A stretch of 40,388 nt of DNA from Marinifilaceae bacterium. GTDB lineage: Bacteria; Bacteroidota; Bacteroidia; Bacteroidales; Marinifilaceae. The notes beneath the pieces were generated by a model that was not told the origin of the DNA, searched no databases, and saw only the letters and a list, made by a program, of their open reading frames with translations. Location of the stretch: the NCBI GenBank assembly GCA_025210485.1, contig JAOARN010000114.1, positions 1 through 40,388 of the forward strand. The letters are read 5' to 3'. A program made the position numbers and the translations under genes. Shown here piece by piece: positions 1 to 8,493 of the stretch (position 1 is the first letter of the stretch; every line of letters starts with the position of its first letter).

Positions 1-694
1 GGGAATTCTATAGACTTGATGATTTGTAATATATGAGATCTTTCCACTTCGACAAGCTCAGCGCAGTGGCTCGTGCCTCGCTACAAGATGACAAATAGTA
101 GTAGCGATAGTAGGAAGAGGGAACGTCTTGTTGAGCTTGCGGAACTCCTACCTATGAACTGGAAAAATTCTCAGAATTTGTAGACGTAGTTATTGTGACG
201 CTTACCTTAATTTTATGTAGTTCACCTATTATTTAAACTGACCTTATATTCAAGCCTAAAATTCTAAACATATAAAATAAACTAAATTTATTAAATAAAG
301 CTAGTTCTAAATTTTTGATTAAGTATTTTAATATTAAACTAGGATTATATAACTAAAAATCTATTAATCAGATAATACCAACAAACCTAAGATATTGTTT
401 TATTAAACTTCGATTTAGCTAAAAACAAACATATATCCAGTTGTATATCAGAATTATAGATTTATTTGGCTCATATAATAAAACAGTCTAATTTTATAAT
501 AAGAAACTAAAATAAGGAAGCGACAATAAACTGTATTTTAATGCCAAGATATCTAGGCAACAAATAAAAAAGATTAATTCTATGATATATTGAGCATATT
601 ATTTTTATTGTTTTTATTGTGATAAAATCTACTATTATACGAATTAACAAAACTTACAATATTCAATTTTTTAAAACCCTTAATTCTAAAACTT
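1..694. other. Gene-free leader region
   Basis: No convincing reading frame is seen. The first 150 bases are less AT-rich than the rest and contain an imperfect inverted repeat: CAAGCTCA at 53-60 faces TGAGCTTG at 132-139. They also contain a 15-base string shared with the intergenic region near 7150. From about 240 onward the sequence is very AT-rich spacer leading to the first Gln-rich ORF. No tRNA or terminator was recognised. Confidence 0.6.
69..83 (+). repeat. Dispersed intergenic repeat fragment
   Basis: GCTCGTGCCTCGCTA occurs here and again, identical, at 7145-7159. Both copies are intergenic and more GC-rich than their surroundings. Flanking similarity is weaker: AGATGACA follows here, and AGGAGAACG follows at 7163. 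This suggests decayed copies of one dispersed non-coding repeat. I cannot tell whether it is mobile. Confidence 0.5.
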
Positions 695-898
695 ATGCAA
701 CAGCAGCTAAATCAACAGCAGAATGGACAGCAGCTAAATCAAATAAATATCGGAAATTTAGCTAATAATCCTTTTTTTTTACAAGTTATAAACCCCAATA
801 ATCCATTTCTTCCACAAGCTGTAAACGCCAATAATCCTATTGAAATACAAGAAATAGATGAAGAAAACAAAAACAATGAAAAAATCGAAGAAGAATAA
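695..898 (+). CDS. Small Gln/Asn-rich protein
   Basis: This is a 67-residue ORF with no recognisable family. The first 16 residues are mostly glutamine and asparagine. The middle carries two copies of an NNPF motif (NNPFFLQ and NNPFLPQ) followed by NNPIEIQ, and the C-terminus is acidic, ending in EKIEEE. No signal peptide or membrane segment is visible. It is the first of four same-strand Gln/Asn-rich ORFs spaced 85 to 230 bases apart. The ATG lies after an AT-rich leader without an obvious ribosome binding site, which is normal for Bacteroidota. Compositional similarity to neighbours supports it being real. Function is unknown. Confidence 0.55.
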   Translation: MQQQLNQQQNGQQLNQINIGNLANNPFFLQVINPNNPFLPQAVNANNPIEIQEIDEENKNNEKIEEE

Positions 899-1128
899 TC
901 ATAACACATAGATTATTTCAGTAAAAACATGTAATAAAGGAGAAGTATAAACCTAATTATAATAGTTTATGACTATCTAATATACAAGAAGAAGGTTTCG
1001 AATACTCCGCAGAATATTATTTACTATAATAGTACTCTTTAGATATAATATTTAAGTATACAGTGAGAGCTTTTAGTTTAATTACATTAATATAATTTTC
1101 GATATTATAAACTTTAAATCATAAAAAC

Positions 1129-1635
1129 ATGGAACAACAACATCAGAATATACAGCAGCAGGGACAATTAAGTACAGAAGAAGGATCCAGTTTAAATGAA
1201 AGCTTCGATAATAATCAACCAATTCAAAACAGAAACATGGGACTATTATATAATCATTTTCATCGTAGAAGACTTATTTTACAAATACATGATTTGCCAA
1301 ATCATAATCCGAACAATCAAGAACCAGACAATTCTAGCATTGGCGATATATTAAATACAACTGCTAATACAACTACAAATTCAAGCGAAGAAAGAGATGT
1401 AAACTGGGATGTCGATAGTATTCAATCAAATGAGAGCAACCAGACTTCTGAACAAGAACGAAATAGGTACAATTCAACTTTACAATTTAGAATAAATCCA
1501 TTTCATAATCGCATTAGATATAATCAAGATGGTGAAAGTTCGAATGATGTAGAGTCTTATCCAACGTTTGTTCTATACTCTCTTATTAATCTTTTCAGGA
1601 ACAACAATTTACAATTCCCGTTTTTCGAACAATAG
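1129..1635 (+). CDS. Gln/Asn/Ser-rich hypothetical protein
   Basis: This 168-residue protein has no family I recognise. It begins MEQQHQNIQQQGQ and is rich in Asn, Gln and Ser throughout, with a basic patch HFHRRRLILQIH near residues 43-54, an Asn/Thr-rich stretch around 75-85 and a more hydrophobic C-terminus (FVLYSLINLF) ending PFFEQ. No signal peptide is seen. The low-complexity composition predicts a largely disordered protein with one or two short ordered segments. It sits between two other Gln-rich ORFs on the same strand, 230 bases after one and 93 before the next, so the three probably belong together. It ends in TAG with a second in-frame stop (TAA) three codons later. Confidence 0.6.
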   Translation: MEQQHQNIQQQGQLSTEEGSSLNESFDNNQPIQNRNMGLLYNHFHRRRLILQIHDLPNHNPNNQEPDNSSIGDILNTTANTTTNSSEERDVNWDVDSIQSNESNQTSEQERNRYNSTLQFRINPFHNRIRYNQDGESSNDVESYPTFVLYSLINLFRNNNLQFPFFEQ

Positions 1636-1728
1636 AAAAACTAAAAGCTTTTTTTGTTAGATAACTAATATTAAGATAATTCACAAAATTACATTACCAA
1701 TAATAATTAGTCTTTTAAAAATTTAGCT

Positions 1729-2619
1729 ATGCAAGAAGATCAAAGAAATCAAAGAAGTCGCAGTAATAGTAGCGGTAGCAATATCAATGATAATAATCAA
1801 AGAGATAATAATCAAGAAGATAATAGTCGAGAAAGAAGCAGAGGGCAAAGCCCTGTAAATATAAGAAATGGACAAGAACAAGATCAACAGCAACAGAATC
1901 AGGAACAACAAGAACAAGATCAACAGCAACAGAATCAGGAACAACAAGATCAACAGCAACAGAATCGAATAAATCAAAGAAATTTACGAATAACAATACC
2001 TGAAAATTCATTTCATCAACAATATAGAAACGAATTTAATCGACTATTCGGATTTGATAACGATTCAATCCAAAACCAACAACAACAGCAACAACTACAA
2101 CCACCACCATCTAGGTACGGAAGAATTGGAATCCAATTCAACCAAAATAACCTACAACAACAGCAGCAAAATCAGGAACAACAAAATCAACATATGAACC
2201 AAATGAATCGCCTATTAGGCTTTGTTGACAATTCAATCCAAAACCAACAGCAACAACAGCAACAACCACAAATAGATCATATCGCAAACGTGGATAATAG
2301 TGATAACGATAACGAAGAACGTAAAGTCGAGGGTAACTATAGCATTAGCCAAGATAGCAACAACCAAAACGAAAGAAGAAGAGCATTTCACCCTAATCCA
2401 GATCAAGGTCCAAATAGAAATCAACCTCCAACAGGAGTAAATCTGCTACGACGAGGAGTTCAGATTAATCTTCAAAATGTAGCAGACTTAAATCTACAGA
2501 ATCCTAACAATTTGAATCAGCAGCAAAACATCCAACAAGGACAAAATAACAACCAAAGACAAAACAATAATCAAAGAGAAGAACGAGCAAGAGAAGAAGA
2601 AGAAAAGAAAGAAGAATAA
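1729..2619 (+). CDS. Gln-rich repetitive protein
   Basis: This 296-residue protein is strongly glutamine-rich and of unknown function. The N-terminus (to about 55) is Arg/Ser/Asn/Asp-rich. It is followed by three near-identical QDQQQQNQEQQ-type units at about 48-75. A duplicated segment comes next: NRLFGF-DNDSIQNQ then poly-Q around residue 110, and NRLLGF-VDNSIQNQ then poly-Q around 165. The tail is charged, ending in an Arg/Glu run (REERAREEEEKKEE). The DNA shows short CAACAGCAA-type repeats that could expand or contract by slippage. No signal peptide is visible. It is the largest member of the 5' cluster of Gln/Asn-rich ORFs. Confidence 0.6.
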   Translation: MQEDQRNQRSRSNSSGSNINDNNQRDNNQEDNSRERSRGQSPVNIRNGQEQDQQQQNQEQQEQDQQQQNQEQQDQQQQNRINQRNLRITIPENSFHQQYRNEFNRLFGFDNDSIQNQQQQQQLQPPPSRYGRIGIQFNQNNLQQQQQNQEQQNQHMNQMNRLLGFVDNSIQNQQQQQQQPQIDHIANVDNSDNDNEERKVEGNYSISQDSNNQNERRRAFHPNPDQGPNRNQPPTGVNLLRRGVQINLQNVADLNLQNPNNLNQQQNIQQGQNNNQRQNNNQREERAREEEEKKEE

Positions 2620-2703
2620 CTAAATTCTTATACGAAACTAGATTTTAAAATTGGAAGAGATATATTTTAAGTTTAACATAAGCAAATATTTAAAATTTTA
2701 ATA

Positions 2704-2856
2704 ATGGGAAACAACACGTATAAAAAGCCCGAACAAACCAATCTAAACCAAGAATATCTTAGCTTACAAGAACAATTAGATAGGCTAAATAATGGTAAAA
2801 AGGAATCTGGATCTAAAGCTGAATCTGAAGCTGAAACAGAATTTAAAGGAGAATAA
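2704..2856 (+). CDS. Small polar ORF, possibly truncated
   Basis: This 50-codon ORF starts MGNNTYKKPEQTNLNQ and ends in a Lys/Glu/Ser-rich stretch. It resembles the preceding Gln/Asn-rich proteins in composition and lies 84 bases after one on the same strand. The ATG follows AT-rich sequence. The frame stays open for 36 more codons after the TAA at 2854-2856, with equally polar, protein-like composition. The ORF may therefore be the surviving N-terminal part of an 87-residue gene broken by a nonsense change. Function unknown; existence of a product is uncertain. Confidence 0.4.
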   Translation: MGNNTYKKPEQTNLNQEYLSLQEQLDRLNNGKKESGSKAESEAETEFKGE

Positions 2857-2967
2857 ATTAACAATATCCCAGACGATAAAACTGAAGATCTTTCTCTTAA
2901 TGGGAAAACACAATGTAGAGTTATTCTAAATGATTCAAAAACTGACTACAATGAATATCTCTTTTAA
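2857..2967 (+). other. Open frame after in-frame TAA
   Basis: The frame of the 2704 ORF continues from ATT at 2857 through 36 sense codons to TAA at 2965-2967. It reads as a plausible polar tail (INNIPDDKTEDLSLNGK and onward, ending DYNEYLF). No start codon lies near its beginning, so it would be made only by readthrough. Most likely it is the severed 3' part of the preceding gene. Chance openness over 36 codons in AT-rich DNA is possible. Confidence 0.35.
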
Positions 2968-3029
2968 AAACATTTTTTTAAAGGATTAAGAAATTCATAA
3001 ATCTTCCAATTTTAGATTTATATAAAGAA

Positions 3030-3059
3030 CTCTGCCTTAGAAAAAATTCTAAGGCAGAG
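3030..3059 (-). terminator. Hairpin terminator of hcp
   Basis: A perfect 13-bp stem, CTCTGCCTTAGAA (3030-3042) against TTCTAAGGCAGAG (3047-3059), has an AAAA loop. It begins 25 bases beyond the hcp stop codon on the minus strand, followed in that direction by a modestly U-rich tract. Confidence 0.75.
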
Positions 3060-3084
3060 CATAAATATATTTATAGAAAAGAGA

Positions 3085-4731
3085 TTAATTTAGAAATAAT
3101 TTTAAATCATCATCTACTTTTCCAATACCAGCAATACCAAAATTGTCAACTAACACCTTTGCTACATTAGGTGACAAGAATGCTGGAAGACTTGGACCAA
3201 GATGTATATTTTTAACTCCCAAATGAAGTAAAGCCAATAATACTATCACAGCCTTTTGCTCATACCATGCAATATTATAAGCTATAGGCAAATCATTAAT
3301 ATCATTTAGTTCAAATACCTCCTTAAGTTTTAAAGCAATAACAGCCAAAGAGTAAGAATCATTACACTGACCAGCATCTAAAACTCGTGGAATACCGCCA
3401 ATATCGCCTAATTCTAATTTATTGTATCTATATTTAGCACATCCAGCAGTCAAGATTACAGTATCATTTGGTAGTTTTTCGGCAAACTCAGTATAATAAT
3501 CACGAGATTTCATTCTGCCATCGCAGCCAGCCATAACAAAAAACTTGCGTATTGCCCCAGATTTTACAGCATCCACAACTTTATCTGCTAATTGCATTAC
3601 CTGATTGTGTGCAAAACCACCAATAATTTCACCTTTTTCTATTTCCGTAGGACTTTGACATTGCTTAGCCATTTCAATTATTGGAGTAAAATCTTTCTCT
3701 CCATTTTCATTAGCCTCAATATGTACAAAGCCATCATGACCAGAAGCTCCTGTTGTAAATACTCTATTTTTGTAATTTGCATCAGTTTTTGGAGGAACTA
3801 TACAGTTTGTAGTAAATAAAATAGGTCCATTAAAACTCTCGAACTCTTCATTTTGCTTCCACCATGCATTTCCATAATTTCCAACAAAATGCTTGTATTT
3901 CTTAAACTCTGGATAATAGTGAGCAGGTAACATTTCCGAATGAGTATACACATCAACCCCTGTTCCATCGGTTTGTTTCAATAGACTTTCCATATCCTTA
4001 AGATCATGACCTGAAATAAGAATACCTGGCTTGTCTCCTACTCCAATATTTACTTTGGTCAATTCGGGATGTCCATATTTTGAAGTATTAGCCTGATCAA
4101 GAGTTGCCATTGCTGTTACTCCATATTCACCACATTTTAAAACCAATGCTGTAAGCTCATCCGCAGATAAGTTATCATCCAAGCTAGCTACTAGTGCTTC
4201 TTGCATAAAGGCATATAATTCCTTTTTCTCAAAACCCAAATTGTATGCATGTTCTGTATAAGCAGCAAATCCTTTAAGTCCGTAAATCAACAGCTCTCTT
4301 AAAGATCTGACATCCTCATTTTTTGTAGTTAATATCCCAACCGTTCTTGCTTTAGCATCCATAGCTTGTTCCTCATATGAAGACCATACAGCCGAATCAT
4401 GAGGGTTTTCTAAAACAATTGATTTTGCTTCTAATTCCGCCTTAAAAGCCTCTCTAAGCTTATATCCCTTGGTTAATACTTGAACAAATTTAGCCTTATC
4501 AAAATTTGCATTAGTAATAGTCATAAATAAACCATTCATAATAAAATGATTTATCTCATCATTTTCGATATTATTTTCACGAGCAAGACAAGTGTAAAAT
4601 GATAAGCCCTTAAGCTGATACATCAATAAATCCTGAATATTGGCAACTTGGTCAGTTTTTCCACATACACCTTTAACAGTACAAGCCACACCTTTCGAAG
4701 CTTCTTGACATTGATAACAAAACATACTCAT
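3085..4731 (-). CDS. hcp: Hydroxylamine reductase (hybrid cluster protein)
   Basis: Hybrid cluster protein, 548 residues, cytoplasmic. The family carries an iron-sulfur cluster plus a mixed Fe-S-O hybrid cluster and handles nitric oxide, with hydroxylamine reduction in vitro. The N-terminal cysteines C5, C8, C17 and C23 (CX2CX8CX5C) match the class I type of strict anaerobes such as Desulfovibrio rather than the enterobacterial type. Length and the conserved C-terminal half ([48 protein letters not shown]) are full and undamaged. The family usually starts MFC, so the ATG at 4725 (Met3) is the likelier start. No accessory reductase gene lies beside it, so it appears monocistronic. A palindrome about 90 bases upstream suggests control by a Crp/Fnr-type NO sensor. 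Confidence 0.95.
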   Translation of the reverse strand: MSMFCYQCQEASKGVACTVKGVCGKTDQVANIQDLLMYQLKGLSFYTCLARENNIENDEINHFIMNGLFMTITNANFDKAKFVQVLTKGYKLREAFKAELEAKSIVLENPHDSAVWSSYEEQAMDAKARTVGILTTKNEDVRSLRELLIYGLKGFAAYTEHAYNLGFEKKELYAFMQEALVASLDDNLSADELTALVLKCGEYGVTAMATLDQANTSKYGHPELTKVNIGVGDKPGILISGHDLKDMESLLKQTDGTGVDVYTHSEMLPAHYYPEFKKYKHFVGNYGNAWWKQNEEFESFNGPILFTTNCIVPPKTDANYKNRVFTTGASGHDGFVHIEANENGEKDFTPIIEMAKQCQSPTEIEKGEIIGGFAHNQVMQLADKVVDAVKSGAIRKFFVMAGCDGRMKSRDYYTEFAEKLPNDTVILTAGCAKYRYNKLELGDIGGIPRVLDAGQCNDSYSLAVIALKLKEVFELNDINDLPIAYNIAWYEQKAVIVLLALLHLGVKNIHLGPSLPAFLSPNVAKVLVDNFGIAGIGKVDDDLKLFLN

Positions 4732-4820
4732 AATAATTATTTTTTAAATTTCATTAATATTTTATTCTATGCTATATTTCCTTTATTGTTGATACAAAAA
4801 TCAAGAAATAATATTTGCCA

Positions 4821-4842
4821 AAATGTAACCATTGTTACATTT
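4821..4842. promoter_or_regulatory. Candidate Crp/Fnr-type operator for hcp
   Basis: A perfect inverted repeat, AAATGTAAC-N4-GTTACATTT, lies 90-111 bases upstream of the hcp ATG and downstream of the carrier-protein stop codon. Its size and four-base spacer match sites of the Crp/Fnr superfamily, which includes HcpR, a known regulator of hcp in anaerobes. No regulator gene of this family is in the window, so the assignment is inference. Confidence 0.5.
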
Positions 4843-4861
4843 GGTTAAAATAATCTAACAA

Positions 4862-5356
4862 TCAATCAAAACTTATTAAACAATCATTCTCTGCTACAAT
4901 AGCATTCTCTTTAATATGTATTTTGGATATTTTACAATCATGCTCAGCAATCAATCTATTTTCCATTTTCATTGCTGAAATTATTATTAATATATCTCCT
5001 TTCTTATATTTTCTTCCTTCGACTACCAATATTTTTGTAATCTTTCCAGGCAATGGAGAGATTAGCCTCTTAGTTTTATTCTTGCCTGATGAAATTATCG
5101 ATGTTCTATTTTTCAATCTATTCCAAAGACCAATATTTCGTACTTTAACATTATGCTTATTTATAATCAATGATTCTTCCAATCTAGTAATATTATAAAC
5201 TTTATTATTCCACACTAAACTTAGTTCACCATCAGTTTGTATTGGTTTTATCGAATAAATCTTCCCGTTAATATTAAAATCTAAATATTCATTATTCGAA
5301 ACACCTAAAAACTTCAACTTATATATTTTCCCATCTATTGTATAATTCTGTTTCAT
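4862..5356 (-). CDS. Biotin carboxyl carrier protein
   Basis: This 164-residue carrier subunit of a biotin-dependent acyl-CoA or oxoacid carboxylase carries carboxybiotin from the biotin carboxylase to a carboxyltransferase. The C-terminal biotinyl domain (about 98-164) has the classic AMKMEN motif with K130 as the biotinylated lysine. The preceding LPGKITKILV and the following ENDCLISFD complete the flattened barrel. The N-terminal 95 residues are a small beta-rich region typical of the Bacteroidota carboxylase carrier subunits. It follows the biotin carboxylase gene after a 25-base gap on the same strand, so the two form an operon. No carboxyltransferase gene follows. Confidence 0.9.
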   Translation of the reverse strand: MKQNYTIDGKIYKLKFLGVSNNEYLDFNINGKIYSIKPIQTDGELSLVWNNKVYNITRLEESLIINKHNVKVRNIGLWNRLKNRTSIISSGKNKTKRLISPLPGKITKILVVEGRKYKKGDILIIISAMKMENRLIAEHDCKISKIHIKENAIVAENDCLISFD

Positions 5357-5381
5357 AAATTAATTTAAATTAGATATTAGA

Positions 5382-6818
5382 CTATAAACCAGAGTTGCTT
5401 TTCCATTTACTAGCATAATTTAAGTATGATTTATGCTCATATAAATACTTTGAAATAACAGCAATGTTTTTAATATCATCGCTAATACTAGTTTCATATA
5501 CCTTCTCAATATCTTTGATAATATTAGTATTATAATCCCCTTTAGAAAAAGAATCGGAATTTAATATTTGCTTAAGGAAAGCAATATTAGTTTCTGGTCC
5601 ATAAATGCACAATTCATCTAATACTCTATTTGCCTTGTCAATAGCATTGGTTCTATTTTCGGCTCTAATAATAAGTTTTGCCAACAGAGAATCATAATTT
5701 GGATTTACCGAGTAATCAAGATAAATATTCGAATCTATTCTTATCCCTTCAGGAAGATGCAAGTATTTAATTTGCTTTATATCTGGCATAAAATCTTGAT
5801 TAGGATTTTCTGCATAAATGCGAAGCTCCAAACAATGAGAATTTAACTTAATATTATTCTGGGTCAAGTTCAAAGTCCAAGCTTCAGCAATTTCAATTTG
5901 CTTGCGAACTATATCTATCCCTGTTATTTCTTCGGTAATTGGGTGTTCTACTTGAATACGAGTATTCATCTCAATAAAATAAAACTTATTATCCTTATCC
6001 AAAAGAAATTCTATTGTTCCAGCATTATCATATTTTAATAGTTTGGCTATTTCTACAGCAGTATTTAGAATATTCGCCCTTAATTCAGGACTAATATTCG
6101 AGGCAGGACTTTCTTCTATTAATTTTTGATGTCTACGTTGAACCGAACAATCTCTTTCAAAAAGATGTATTATATTAGAATATTTATCTCCTAGTATTTG
6201 AACCTCTATATGTCTAGCATTTTCAATAAACTGTTCTATAAAAATATCAGCATTCCCATATAGCTCCATTGACTGGGTTTTAACCAATTCAATTGAATTA
6301 TTCAAATCTTCAGGTTTATATACAATTTTCATTGCTCTTCCTCCTCCTCCAGAACTAGCTTTTATCAAACAAGGATACTGTAAATCTTCTTCTATATTTT
6401 TAGCTATATCTGATTCCCTTAATATTATATTTTCTATTATAGGAAAACCATTCTGTTTAACAAAATCAAGGGAGTTAATCTTATCCCCCATTAGTTTAAT
6501 GATTTCAGGACTCGGACCAATAAATATTATATTATTAGATATACATGCTTGAGCAAATTCATAATTCTCACTAAGGAAACCATATCCAGGATGAATGGCA
6601 TCGGAGCCCGAATCATTTGCTATTTCAATAATCTTATCAGCATCCATATATCCTTTTTCAGATTTTAGACGATAACAAAAATCAGCTTCTATGATATGCC
6701 TTTCATTTTGATCAGACAGAGTATAAATTGCAACTGTTTGAATTCCCATTTCACGACAAGTTCTAATAATCCTCAAGGCAATCTCTGCCCTATTTGCAAT
6801 CAAAATCTTTTTTATCAT
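5382..6818 (-). CDS. Biotin carboxylase subunit
   Basis: ATP-grasp biotin carboxylase, 478 residues, which carboxylates biotin on the carrier protein using bicarbonate and ATP. The N-terminal domain starts ILIANRAEIALRIIRTC. The glycine-rich ATP loop SSGGGGRAMK lies near residues 155-164, the catalytic region EMNTRIQVEHPITEEITG near 285-302, and the usual C-terminal domain follows. Length fits AccC/PccA-type subunits. It is the first gene of a two-gene operon with the biotin carrier protein. The substrate (acetyl-CoA, propionyl-CoA or an oxoacid) cannot be told because the carboxyltransferase is absent from the window. Upstream on its 5' side are more than 500 bases of non-coding DNA. Confidence 0.92.
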   Translation of the reverse strand: MIKKILIANRAEIALRIIRTCREMGIQTVAIYTLSDQNERHIIEADFCYRLKSEKGYMDADKIIEIANDSGSDAIHPGYGFLSENYEFAQACISNNIIFIGPSPEIIKLMGDKINSLDFVKQNGFPIIENIILRESDIAKNIEEDLQYPCLIKASSGGGGRAMKIVYKPEDLNNSIELVKTQSMELYGNADIFIEQFIENARHIEVQILGDKYSNIIHLFERDCSVQRRHQKLIEESPASNISPELRANILNTAVEIAKLLKYDNAGTIEFLLDKDNKFYFIEMNTRIQVEHPITEEITGIDIVRKQIEIAEAWTLNLTQNNIKLNSHCLELRIYAENPNQDFMPDIKQIKYLHLPEGIRIDSNIYLDYSVNPNYDSLLAKLIIRAENRTNAIDKANRVLDELCIYGPETNIAFLKQILNSDSFSKGDYNTNIIKDIEKVYETSISDDIKNIAVISKYLYEHKSYLNYASKWKSNSGL

Positions 6819-7401
6819 AATTGTTATAGTATGATTATTAAGAGCACTTTAAAGAAAAAAATTGAATGGATACAAGCAATTTACAAAAGATAAACAAACT
6901 AAAAAAATAAATCTACAAGCTCCTTATAATCCTGACATTCAATACATAGCCAGAACTGGGAAGTATTGATATGCCAATACGCAAAATAATAGATTCGGGA
7001 AAATTAACTAATCTACTAATGCATCATACAATACTAAGGCGTCTTTTCGCTTATGAGAAAGAAAGATGAGAAATCTACTAATCGACAAAAGAAAATAATT
7101 CCTAACTATCCTGTATAATCAATAAATCCTGTTAGATCCTTCTTGCTCGTGCCTCGCTATCAGGAGAACGGCATTGATTTATGATATTGGATTTTGGAAG
7201 CTAATAATTTAACAATCTTCTGAATCCTGCATAATCATTTAATCATGTCTATCATTAATAATCAATAAATCTTATTTGATTATATTAAATCCTTCTGCTA
7301 CTACCTCTATACCTGAATGACATATTTGGGATTTGGGAAAGCAGCTAATTCGAATAATAAATACATTAGATCAATTAGGAAATACAATTTTCACCTACAA
7401 A
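6819..7401. other. Intergenic region with degenerate repeats
   Basis: No convincing gene. The left part should hold the promoter of the biotin carboxylase operon. The centre and right contain degenerate repeated non-coding modules, annotated separately. A short plus-strand ORF overlapping the biotin carboxylase start is an antisense shadow. Confidence 0.6.
7108..7349 (+). repeat. Degenerate tandem intergenic repeat
   Basis: Two related modules can be read. One runs 7132-7205, starting TTAGATCCTTCT and ending GGATTTTGGAAGCTAAT. The other runs 7285-7349, starting TTAAATCCTTCT and ending GGATTTGGGAAAGCAGCTAAT with small gaps. Each is preceded by a TAATCAATAAATC motif (7117-7128 and 7258-7271), and a third related stretch with ATCCTGCATAATCA sits at 7224. 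The first module also contains the 15-base string seen at 69-83. This looks like decayed copies of a dispersed non-coding element. Confidence 0.5.
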
Positions 7402-7431
7402 ACAAAAAGCGGAATTTCTTCCGCTTTTTGT
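7402..7431 (-). terminator. Hairpin terminator
   Basis: A perfect 13-bp stem, ACAAAAAGCGGAA (7402-7414) and TTCCGCTTTTTGT (7419-7431), has a TTTC tetraloop and a built-in T-run. It sits 25 bases beyond the stop codon of the minus-strand Gln-rich gene at 7456. Confidence 0.8.
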
Positions 7432-7455
7432 TAGACAGATATAATAAAATGAATC

Positions 7456-8406
7456 CTAATACCTAAATTCAAATATACGCCTAAGCACTTGAAAAACAAC
7501 ATTTGAAGTAAGTTTTTTCACCTCCCCTTGTAGTATAAACCTTTCACGACGATCCTTTGTTAAAATTTTACTAAGAGCAAAAGTCAAATCGCATTCAGTT
7601 TTTGGTGTTTTTATTCCAGAGTGTATTATAAGATTTTTCTCAAATAATTGCCCTTGGTCAACTGCTTTTATCGTAAGTATAAAACCATTAATTTCAAAGG
7701 TCAAGCTTATTGACACCTTCTTATTATTAACAAATCCTCCTTTAACTAGTGTTCTAAATTCTTCTAGAAATGGTTTTACATAATTTTGTTGTTCTACACG
7801 TTTCAGTTTCTTACACTTTTCTTTCTCGGATTCATGTTTTTCTATCATTTCCAGGTATTTTCTCTCATTGCAGTTTAATTCTATTTTAACTTCTTCTTCT
7901 TTTAGTTTTTGTCGATATGATAATCTCTTATTATTGGTTAGGAAAAGTTCATTTTGTTTTGAGGAGTTGAGCTTCATTGGACCTACCTGTTGCCTAACAT
8001 CTTGACCTATAATACTCTGTCCTACTCCTTCTGGTTCCTCTTGTTTAACTTCTAACTTAGTAATATTTACTGGATTTTGATTTTGATTTGGATCTTGAAC
8101 TTGAACTTTATCTTGCTGAGCATTACCTCCAATAAAATCTTCCTGATTTATACCACTCTGCCCTACTCCTTCTGGTTCCTCTTGTTTAACAATGAACTTA
8201 GTAGAATCTTCTGGATTTTGATTTGGATTTGGATCTTGACCTTGATTTTGCTGAACATTATCTTCAACATCTTGATTATTTTGCCGAATTATTGTCGTAG
8301 GTACAGTATTCTGAAATTGATTAAATCCTCTATCTCCTACTGGACTAGAATTAACACCATTCAATTGCACTTGATTCTGTTTCTGAAATTGCTTATACCA
8401 CTGCAA
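7456..8406 (-). CDS. Gln-rich protein with tandem repeat, 5' end severed
   Basis: This 316-residue reading frame has no recognised family. The N-terminal 50 residues are Gln/Asn-rich. Two tandem copies of a unit with QDPN, QNP and VKQEEPEGVGQS motifs follow (about residues 58-140). Then comes a Lys/Glu-rich helical stretch (about 165-205) and a C-terminal region with beta-strand character ending VLRRIFEFRY. The only start in the open frame at this position is TTG at 8404-8406. Upstream, the frame continues past a TAG at 8458-8460 to an ATG at 8491-8493, which looks like the original start. The product may be absent, translated from an internal start, or made by readthrough. It has its own terminator. 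Function unknown. Confidence 0.6.
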   Translation of the reverse strand: MQWYKQFQKQNQVQLNGVNSSPVGDRGFNQFQNTVPTTIIRQNNQDVEDNVQQNQGQDPNPNQNPEDSTKFIVKQEEPEGVGQSGINQEDFIGGNAQQDKVQVQDPNQNQNPVNITKLEVKQEEPEGVGQSIIGQDVRQQVGPMKLNSSKQNELFLTNNKRLSYRQKLKEEEVKIELNCNERKYLEMIEKHESEKEKCKKLKRVEQQNYVKPFLEEFRTLVKGGFVNNKKVSISLTFEINGFILTIKAVDQGQLFEKNLIIHSGIKTPKTECDLTFALSKILTKDRRERFILQGEVKKLTSNVVFQVLRRIFEFRY

Positions 8407-8493
8407 AAGCGGTAAAACCTGCTGTTGCTGCTGCTGCTGCTGAAAAAGCGGTAAAACCTACTGTTGCTGCTGCTGATTATCTAGTTTTTCCAT
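8407..8493 (-). other. Severed 5' end of Gln-rich gene
   Basis: Reading the minus strand from ATG at 8491-8493 gives MEKLDNQQQQQ, then TAG, then VLPLF, eight glutamines, VLPLL and on into the 7456 gene without a frame change. The sequence holds two copies of a poly-Gln plus GTTTTACCGCTTTT unit. In the second copy the codon before GTT is CAG; in the first it is TAG. A single C-to-T change therefore explains the stop. Confidence 0.7.

Noticed and set aside
991..1010. GGTTTCGAATACTCC resembling a tRNA T-arm
   Set aside because: No acceptor, D or anticodon stems could be folded around it.
1723..2424. Hydrophobic minus-strand ORFs opposite the Gln-rich cluster
   Set aside because: Antisense of CAA/CAG/AAT codons gives TTG/CTG/ATT, so Leu/Val/Ile-rich frames arise automatically; no family resemblance.
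8458..8460. TAG/TAA recoded as Gln (alternative genetic code)
   Set aside because: Conserved genes end at TAA in the expected places, often just before terminators, and one Gln-rich gene ends in TAG with another stop close by; a standard code fits.
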